Shown: piece after piece, positions 43,576-47,857 of the stretch
Layout of the letters: each line of letters opens with the position of its first letter
How positions within the stretch are numbered: the first letter of the stretch is position 1
Source of the DNA: Candidatus Sulfotelmatobacter sp.
Lineage (GTDB): Bacteria > Acidobacteriota > Terriglobia > Terriglobales > Acidobacteriaceae
Direction of reading: 5' to 3'
Assembly (NCBI GenBank): GCA_030039165.1
Contig: JASHQM010000065.1
Span: 1-47,857, forward strand
Length of the DNA stretch: 47,857 nt
Notes under the pieces: generated by a model
The model's input: the letters and a program-made list of their open reading frames with translations, nothing else
Told to the model about the DNA's origin: nothing
The model's database searches: none
Program-made: the position numbers and the translations under genes

Positions 43576-43872
43576 TCAAGATCGAAATCCTTTTTGTGAC
43601 GAGGGGTTGTTTTCCAGGCGTGCGATTTCAGCCAGGATGGCGGCGGCTTCGTCCTGTAACGAAGACTTCATTTGTTGGTAGTCGACTTCGGGAACTTTGC
43701 CGGCCTGGTATTCGAAATTCAGGTCGCGCAGGTTTTCGTAGACGGCATCTTTACGCTCGCGGAGGTAGCCGGCTCGAGTTTTTTCCGGCCCCAGAAAAAG
43801 CCTGCCGGGAATGTAGAAGACATAGAAGAGCGTGGCTACCGTGAACAGAACGGCGACGAAGAGCCAGGTCAT
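43576..43872 (-). CDS. CcmI-like small membrane protein
   Basis: A 98-residue protein with one N-terminal membrane helix (about 3-22) and a helical cytoplasmic tail. TRAGYLRERKDAVYENLRDL and YQAGKVPEVDYQ resemble the N-terminal part of CcmI/CycH, which helps present apocytochrome c to the heme lyase; the TPR part of full CcmI is absent. Its ATG overlaps the ccmH stop (ATGA), so the two are translationally coupled. The neighbours ccmF and ccmH support the call. Confidence 0.8.
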   Translation of the reverse strand: MTWLFVAVLFTVATLFYVFYIPGRLFLGPEKTRAGYLRERKDAVYENLRDLNFEYQAGKVPEVDYQQMKSSLQDEAAAILAEIARLENNPSSQKGFRS

Positions 43873-44366
43873 AGTTCAGTCTCCCTGCGAGCTTGTTCGC
43901 GGAATTGATCGAGTTCAGATGCTCGGATGGGGGGAAGGCCTCCCGCAATAGCTGGAGCGGGGCGGTTCCTCCAGGCGCGCACCACCATGACGATCAGGCC
44001 AAAACCAAGGATCAGGGCGATCACGGGGATGATGTAGGCGACGCGATCGAAACCTTTTCCAGTAGGCGCGGCGAGGACAGTGGGCCCATATTTTTGCACA
44101 AAGGCCTGTTCGACAAGGCTGTCGCTATCTCCGCGATTGACCGCAGCCATGAGTTCGCCGCGCATGCCATCAGAGGCGGGGCAGCCGACATGATTGCACT
44201 CGAGCAGAATCTGGTTGCAACCGCAGATGCACATCATGTGGTGGCCGATGTCGGAAAAACGCGAGGCGGGGTCGGAGGCACCGGCAATAAGGAAGATGAC
44301 GGCGCAGAGAATCAGCATTTGTAGCGGTTTGGAAACTGGTCTCGTTGATGAATTGAGAGTCAGCAT
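43869..44366 (-). CDS. ccmH: CcmH/NrfF-type cytochrome c maturation thiol protein
   Basis: A 165-residue protein with an N-terminal helix (about 17-32), a short exported CcmH domain with MCICGCNQILLECNHVGC, and a second helix (about 112-132). In proteobacterial CcmH the motif is LRCxxCQ and reduces the CxxCH of apocytochrome c; here it is C-x-C-x-C plus two further Cys, a variant seen in relatives outside proteobacteria. FVQKYGPTVLAAP is the usual CcmH tail of the domain. The start is uncertain (44366, 44318 or GTG 44405 within a hairpin). It lies 93 bp after ccmF on the same strand, and overlaps the next gene by 4 bp. Confidence 0.85.
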   Translation of the reverse strand: MLTLNSSTRPVSKPLQMLILCAVIFLIAGASDPASRFSDIGHHMMCICGCNQILLECNHVGCPASDGMRGELMAAVNRGDSDSLVEQAFVQKYGPTVLAAPTGKGFDRVAYIIPVIALILGFGLIVMVVRAWRNRPAPAIAGGLPPIRASELDQFREQARRETEL

Positions 44367-44385
44367 TATTGACGTTGTTCTGAGA

Positions 44386-44446
44386 GTGAGCCCTCGGGGG
44401 CTCACGCCCTGCGGTTAAATCGCCTGTCGGCGCGGCGGAAGCCGCG
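44386..44446. other. Two hairpins between ccmF and ccmH
   Basis: GTGAGCCC/GGGCTCAC (44386-44405, 4-nt loop) and CGCGGC-GGAA-GCCGCG (44431-44446, a GNRA-type loop on the plus strand) sit back to back in the gap. Neither has a U-tract on the minus strand, so they may protect or attenuate the ccm transcript more than end it. Confidence 0.5.
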
Positions 44447-44459
44447 TCCTTTCAAGAAA

Positions 44460-46595
44460 TCAATCTCCCGTAACTACGGGCGCGGGTTGGGCGCGTTCGA
44501 GGCGCGCGGTTACCGGCGCGCGTGCTGGCGCTTGCGCGTTAGGAACCAGGGCTAGCCCTGTTCCGATCAGCATGATCCACACCCCCATCCAGATCCACAT
44601 CACCAGCGCGTTCAAGTGGGCCTTGATAATGGGATGGCCGTTATCCTGATTGACCCCTTCGAAAACCAGATACAAATCCTCATTCAACGTCGATCGAATG
44701 TCGGGAATGGTTGACGTCTGTTGGCTGGCTTTGTAGAAACGGCGCACGGGAGTCATGGAGCCGATCGCTTTTCCATTTTTGAAAACGTCGATCATCGCCC
44801 ACTGGCTGAAATAGTTGGGGCTTTCGTCCTCGGTGTAAGAGCGGCACAGCAGTGTGTATGGGCCGATGGACATTCTGTCGCCGTAGCCCATTTCCTTTTC
44901 CTGATCCTGATTAAAAGCCGCGCCGGCGAGTCCGATGATGACGACGACTACGCCGAAGTGAACGATGTAGCCGCCGTAGCGGCGCGTATTGCGATGCGTA
45001 AGCTGCACCATGGAGGCGAACGTGCCCTGACCGGTGTGCTTCGAAATAACCTTCCCTCCGCGATAAAACTCACTGGCAACCGTGAGGATGACAAGCACCG
45101 AGAGTGAGATCGCCATCAGCGAGTAGAAATAAGAGATGTCATGCCAGGGCTTGAGGCCAAAAACCGAGCCCCAGCTTTCGGGAGTAATCATCAGAAAAAT
45201 TGCGACGATGACGGCGCCGATGGTCGGCCACAGGAAGTTGCGCTTCAGGCTTTCGAGCGAGGTCTTGCGCCAGGCGAGTAGAGGGCCGACGGCGGTGAGA
45301 ATCAACAGAAGCAGGGCAACCGGAATGGCGACACGATTGTAAAACGGCGCGCCCACCGTAACCTTGTTGCCTTGCACCAGCTCGGAAATTTTCGGGAACC
45401 AGGTTCCCCAAAGGACGGTAAAGCACAGCAAAACGAATAGAAGATTATTGAACAGGAAGCTCGATTCGCGCGAGGCCAGTGATTCGAGCTTGTGCTCGCT
45501 GACCAGGTGCTTGCGATTCTTCACAAAGAAGAAAAGAAAAACGACGAGGGTGAGAACGAGGAACCATGCGAACCAGTCTCCGATCGAAGACTGCGCGAAG
45601 GCGTGGACAGAGCTGATGATGCCGCTGCGGGTGAGGAAGGTGCCGAGAATGGCAAGCCAGAATGTGGCGAACACAAGCCACATATTCCAGACTTTCAACA
45701 TGCCGCGTTTTTCCTGCATCATCACCGAATGCAGAAATGCCGTGCCCGTAAGCCAGGGCATGAGTGACGCGTTTTCGACGGGGTCCCATCCCCAGTAGCC
45801 TCCCCAACCAAGAACGGAATATGCCCAGTGTGCACCGAGAAAGATGCCGCAGGTGAGGAAACCCCAGGTGACCATGGTCCAGCGGCGGGTGATATGAATC
45901 CATTTTTCGCCGGGATACTTCGTGATCAGCGCGCCCAGAGCGAAGGCGAACGGCACGGTAAATCCGACGTAGCCGAGATAGAGCATGGGTGGGTGAATGA
46001 CCATCTCGGGGTATTGCAGGAGGGGGTTGAGGCCGCTGCCATCGGCCGGTAAGTTTCCCTGCATGATGGCAAAAGGATGCGCGGCGAAATTCAACAGTGA
46101 TAAGAAGAAGATCTGCACTCCCGCAAGAGCAACGGAAGCATAGGCAAATAAGCGCGGGTCGGTCTTGTACCGTAGCCGAAGAACGAAGGCGTAACCAGTA
46201 AGCAGCAAGGACCAGAACAAAAGAGAGCCTTCTTGTCCAGACCATAGCACCGCAAACTTATAAGGACCGGGAAGATCGCGGTTGCTGTGGTGAAAAATGT
46301 AGGCGATGGAGAAATTGTCCTGGAAAGCGCAGACGACAAGAATGATCGAGGCCAGCAGAACTGCCCCAAAGCTGGCGATACCGGCGCGGCGGGCGGTCTC
46401 GCTGAGGCGCTCGGACGATTGACGGAGCAAAGAGCCGAATCCGCTGGATTGCGGGACGAGATTTGGCGCTTTCGAACTTGTTGGTTGCGTAGCGAGCTTC
46501 TGCTTTTGAAAACTGAGCGCGATCAAACCGGCGAGGAACGAATACACACTTAATGCCAGCGCGAGAAGCAGCGTAAAACTACCCAACTCCGCCAT
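44460..46595 (-). CDS. ccmF: CcmF/NrfE-type heme lyase
   Basis: A 711-residue membrane protein with about 14-15 helices that joins heme to apocytochrome c outside the membrane. The tryptophan-rich WWD motif GWGGYWGWDPVENASLMPWL is intact, and CcmF signs flank it: YRFAVLWSGQEGSLLFW-like VLWSGQEGSLLFW, HPPMLYLGYVGF with a heme-ligand His, and FLTRSGIISSVHAFAQ with another. A large loop and a final helix end the protein. Length is close to the family norm. The start at 46595 gives the proper N-terminus (MAELGSFTLLLALAL); the open frame extends 70 codons upstream over a terminator and is not credible there. It heads the four-gene minus-strand operon. Confidence 0.95.
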   Translation of the reverse strand: MAELGSFTLLLALALSVYSFLAGLIALSFQKQKLATQPTSSKAPNLVPQSSGFGSLLRQSSERLSETARRAGIASFGAVLLASIILVVCAFQDNFSIAYIFHHSNRDLPGPYKFAVLWSGQEGSLLFWSLLLTGYAFVLRLRYKTDPRLFAYASVALAGVQIFFLSLLNFAAHPFAIMQGNLPADGSGLNPLLQYPEMVIHPPMLYLGYVGFTVPFAFALGALITKYPGEKWIHITRRWTMVTWGFLTCGIFLGAHWAYSVLGWGGYWGWDPVENASLMPWLTGTAFLHSVMMQEKRGMLKVWNMWLVFATFWLAILGTFLTRSGIISSVHAFAQSSIGDWFAWFLVLTLVVFLFFFVKNRKHLVSEHKLESLASRESSFLFNNLLFVLLCFTVLWGTWFPKISELVQGNKVTVGAPFYNRVAIPVALLLLILTAVGPLLAWRKTSLESLKRNFLWPTIGAVIVAIFLMITPESWGSVFGLKPWHDISYFYSLMAISLSVLVILTVASEFYRGGKVISKHTGQGTFASMVQLTHRNTRRYGGYIVHFGVVVVIIGLAGAAFNQDQEKEMGYGDRMSIGPYTLLCRSYTEDESPNYFSQWAMIDVFKNGKAIGSMTPVRRFYKASQQTSTIPDIRSTLNEDLYLVFEGVNQDNGHPIIKAHLNALVMWIWMGVWIMLIGTGLALVPNAQAPARAPVTARLERAQPAPVVTGD

Positions 46596-46692
46596 GTGGA
46601 AAAAACCCCACGCTATTTTTTCAGAAATAGGCGTGCGAGGCAACCGCGAAAGGACGTAGATCTTGCCCAGACTGCCATCCGATATTTGGGAG

Positions 46693-46725
46693 AAAAACTG
46701 CGGCGGCCACAAAAACTGGCCGCCG
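46693..46725 (-). terminator. Intrinsic terminator of the DUF2934 gene
   Basis: On the minus strand CGGCGGCCA/TGGCCGCCG (46701-46709 with 46717-46725, 7-nt loop) is followed by CAGTTTTTCT. It lies 20 bp after the DUF2934 stop and separates that gene from ccmF. Confidence 0.8.
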
Positions 46726-46744
46726 TTATTCCTACTCTCGGCAG

Positions 46745-47125
46745 CTAGGCGCTTTGCTGCTGCTTCTGGTAGCGTTCTCGGACTTCGCGCTCGGCAATCA
46801 GCCAATCCTCGGCCTCGCTCCCCGGAGCATTACCGCGATGCTCGTAGATCTCATAGGCGCGGCGGCGGATTTCATCTTCCAGATTGATGGGAACCACAAC
46901 CTTCTTCCGGGGCTCTGATTTAACCACTCCCAGTCTCCTTGCCTCGGAAGAGGGACTGGCTTCCGCAAGCTGCTCAGTTCTGGTTTGGGAACCCGCGGTC
47001 TGAGGCACTCCCGGATTCAGATGGGTTGTTTCCGGCGCCCTGGCAGGCGAGGCCATTTGCTCTTCTCTTGGGGTTTCGTTGATTTTGCGGGAAGTTCTTC
47101 CACCGGTGGACTTCGATCTTGCCAT
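46745..47125 (-). CDS. DUF2934 protein
   Basis: A 126-residue, charged, soluble protein. Residues about 85-118 hold the DUF2934 motif (IRRRAYEIYEHRG, then AEDWLIAEREVRERY). The first 80 residues are Ser/Thr/Pro/Arg-rich and probably disordered. The function is unknown; DUF2934 proteins are common, often as small stand-alone genes in Acidobacteria and proteobacteria. AAGGAGTATCCCT before ATG is a good ribosome site. A terminator follows, so it is a single-gene unit beside the tRNA-Glu. Confidence 0.88.
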   Translation of the reverse strand: MARSKSTGGRTSRKINETPREEQMASPARAPETTHLNPGVPQTAGSQTRTEQLAEASPSSEARRLGVVKSEPRKKVVVPINLEDEIRRRAYEIYEHRGNAPGSEAEDWLIAEREVRERYQKQQQSA

Positions 47126-47348
47126 AGGGATACTCCTTGTTATTTATGCCTATTTAAGATGTGAAATTCTAGGTTTCAGCAAGCGCGTACACTCCACCCC
47201 AAGCTTGCTGGGAATACGTTCTCAAATGGTGGCGTAGGTTAAGTATAAACCATCGCTGGCTGTGGAAACGCTGCTGAAAGACGAGAAAAACCGCACCCTG
47301 GGCTTCAGGAATGGACCGCGACTCAAGCATGAATTCACCTGTTACGCT

Positions 47349-47357
47349 TGTTATAAT
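47349..47357 (+). promoter_or_regulatory. Extended -10 promoter of tRNA-Glu
   Basis: TGTTATAAT is a full extended -10 element (TG-N-TATAAT). It ends 12 nt before the first tRNA base, placing the transcript start near 47364. No good -35 element is visible, as is usual with an extended -10. Confidence 0.6.
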
Positions 47358-47369
47358 CGAGTTTCCTTT

Positions 47370-47444
47370 GGCGCTATCGTCTAGGGGTTAGGACGGAAGA
47401 TTCTCAATCTTCAAACCCGGGTTCGATTCCCGGTAGCGCTACCA
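47370..47444 (+). tRNA. tRNA-Glu (CTC)
   Basis: A complete cloverleaf: acceptor GGCGCTA (47370-47376) with TAGCGCT (47434-47440, first pair G:U), D-arm GTC/GAC with AGGGGTTAG loop, anticodon stem GAAGA/TCTTC with loop TTCTCAA, anticodon CTC at 47403-47405, T-stem CCGGG/CCCGG with loop TTCGATT, discriminator A and encoded CCA. It reads GAG codons. An integrase gene starts 110 bp downstream, so the 3' end is probably an attachment site. Confidence 0.97.
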
Positions 47445-47494
47445 AGCCTTTCTAAGCTGTTGAATCCAGCAAGGTTTCCTGCCTGCCGAAACGC

Positions 47495-47513
47495 TTGTCC
47501 CAAATTTGTCCCA
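47495..47513 (+). repeat. TTGTCCCA direct repeats, possible integrase arm sites
   Basis: TTGTCCCA occurs at 47495-47502 and 47506-47513, 11 bp apart (about one helical turn), between the tRNA 3' end and the integrase start. Integrase arm-binding sites often look like this, but two copies alone prove little. Confidence 0.4.
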
Positions 47514-47554
47514 GAAATCGAAGGCTGTGCCCCGGAAAGCGAGTAATAGAGGGT

Positions 47555-47857
47555 ATGGCGAACACCACAGTCAGTATCAGGGAACGGATCAAGACCGACG
47601 CTGGATGGCGGTGGTCGAAGAAGGTTACGATCCCAGAAGGCAAACTCAACATAGCGGAGGCACAACGGAAAGGGAAATTTCATCTGGTCTACACGGAACG
47701 CGGGCGAAAGCGAGAACCGAAGGTTAAAGGCAAGACCTTTGAGGCAGCAGTTCTTGCCGCCCGCGCAAAACAGCGACATCTGGAAGATGCTGCGGATGGT
47801 TTCAAGCGCGGCGCCGAACCCGTTCCACTCACCGCCAAAGCTTTTGAAACGCTTCTG
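47555..47857 (+). CDS. N-terminal part of a tyrosine-recombinase-like integrase
   Basis: The first 101 residues of a protein cut by the window edge. The visible part is basic and has the layout of an arm-binding N-terminus plus the start of a core-binding domain (GWRWSKKVTIPEGKL, FHLVYTERGRKR, GKTFEAAVLAARAKQRHLED). The catalytic R-H-R-Y residues would lie outside, so the enzyme class is inferred from this layout and from the place: it reads away from a tRNA-Glu 3' end, the usual arrangement at one end of an integrated element. GAGGG lies 3-8 nt before the ATG. Confidence 0.7.
   Translation, partial: MANTTVSIRERIKTDAGWRWSKKVTIPEGKLNIAEAQRKGKFHLVYTERGRKREPKVKGKTFEAAVLAARAKQRHLEDAADGFKRGAEPVPLTAKAFETLL

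Noticed and set aside
1..47857. CRISPR arrays, complete insertion sequences, prophage structural genes, rRNA
   Set aside because: I looked for regularly spaced repeats, transposase-like frames with terminal inverted repeats, phage gene blocks and rRNA sequence and found none. Only the two putative integration boundaries suggest mobile DNA.

Overview
The window looks like chromosomal DNA of an acidobacterium (Acidobacteriota, Terriglobia/Koribacter-type). This is inferred from the gene types and not from a marker gene. The supporting genes are a 1242-residue Oar-like TonB receptor with an N-terminal carboxypeptidase-regulatory fold, Ser/Thr kinases carrying TolB-like and TPR modules, a short TIGR02999-like sigma factor next to such a kinase, a pro-kumamolisin (S53) protease, a UPF0182 membrane protein and a DUF2934 protein. 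The GC content is moderately high and coding is dense on both strands.

Layout. 1-500: tail of a DUF2314-like gene, then a stretch without genes ending in a 20-nt copy of a tRNA-Ser 3' end, probably the scar or boundary of an integrated element. 668-14954: chromosomal genes for a DoxX-like membrane protein, a very large soluble kinase with three TolB-like/TPR modules, a secreted alpha/beta hydrolase, a cation/proton antiporter fused to an EIIA-like domain whose active-site His is Tyr, a secreted aspartoacylase-like enzyme, a Tat-exported metallo-beta-lactamase-fold protein and a UPF0182 protein. 15132-16913: secreted S53 protease. 17277-26147: four co-directional genes that read as a carbohydrate-use locus (two exported TIM-barrel proteins, a TonB receptor, and a GatZ/KbaZ-type protein).

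26282-29957: a sigma factor and its membrane anti-sigma factor, which has Asp-box repeats outside the membrane, divergent from a secreted ARPP-1-like protein. 30149-32204: MoxR ATPase and HtpX protease. 32449-35173: two secreted proteins, one a bacterial Ig-repeat array. 35282-39614: STAS protein, divergent from a sigma factor/kinase pair. 39638-39955: a decayed copy of that kinase, followed by a promoter with two mirrored operator-like dyads. 40173-41939: PEGA/OmpA-type envelope protein.

42155-46595 (minus strand) is a short cytochrome c maturation operon: ccmF, ccmH, a CcmI-like gene and a membrane protein with a carboxypeptidase-regulatory domain. A DUF2934 gene with its own terminator lies upstream. 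The window ends with tRNA-Glu(CTC) and the start of a tyrosine-recombinase-like integrase reading away from it, a typical boundary of an integrated element. The roughly 47 kb between the tRNA-Ser scar and tRNA-Glu is therefore probably core chromosome between two integration hot spots.

Starts were moved inward from the longest open frame where a Shine-Dalgarno sequence, signal peptide or family N-terminus supported it. Family calls are by eye; no database search was possible.
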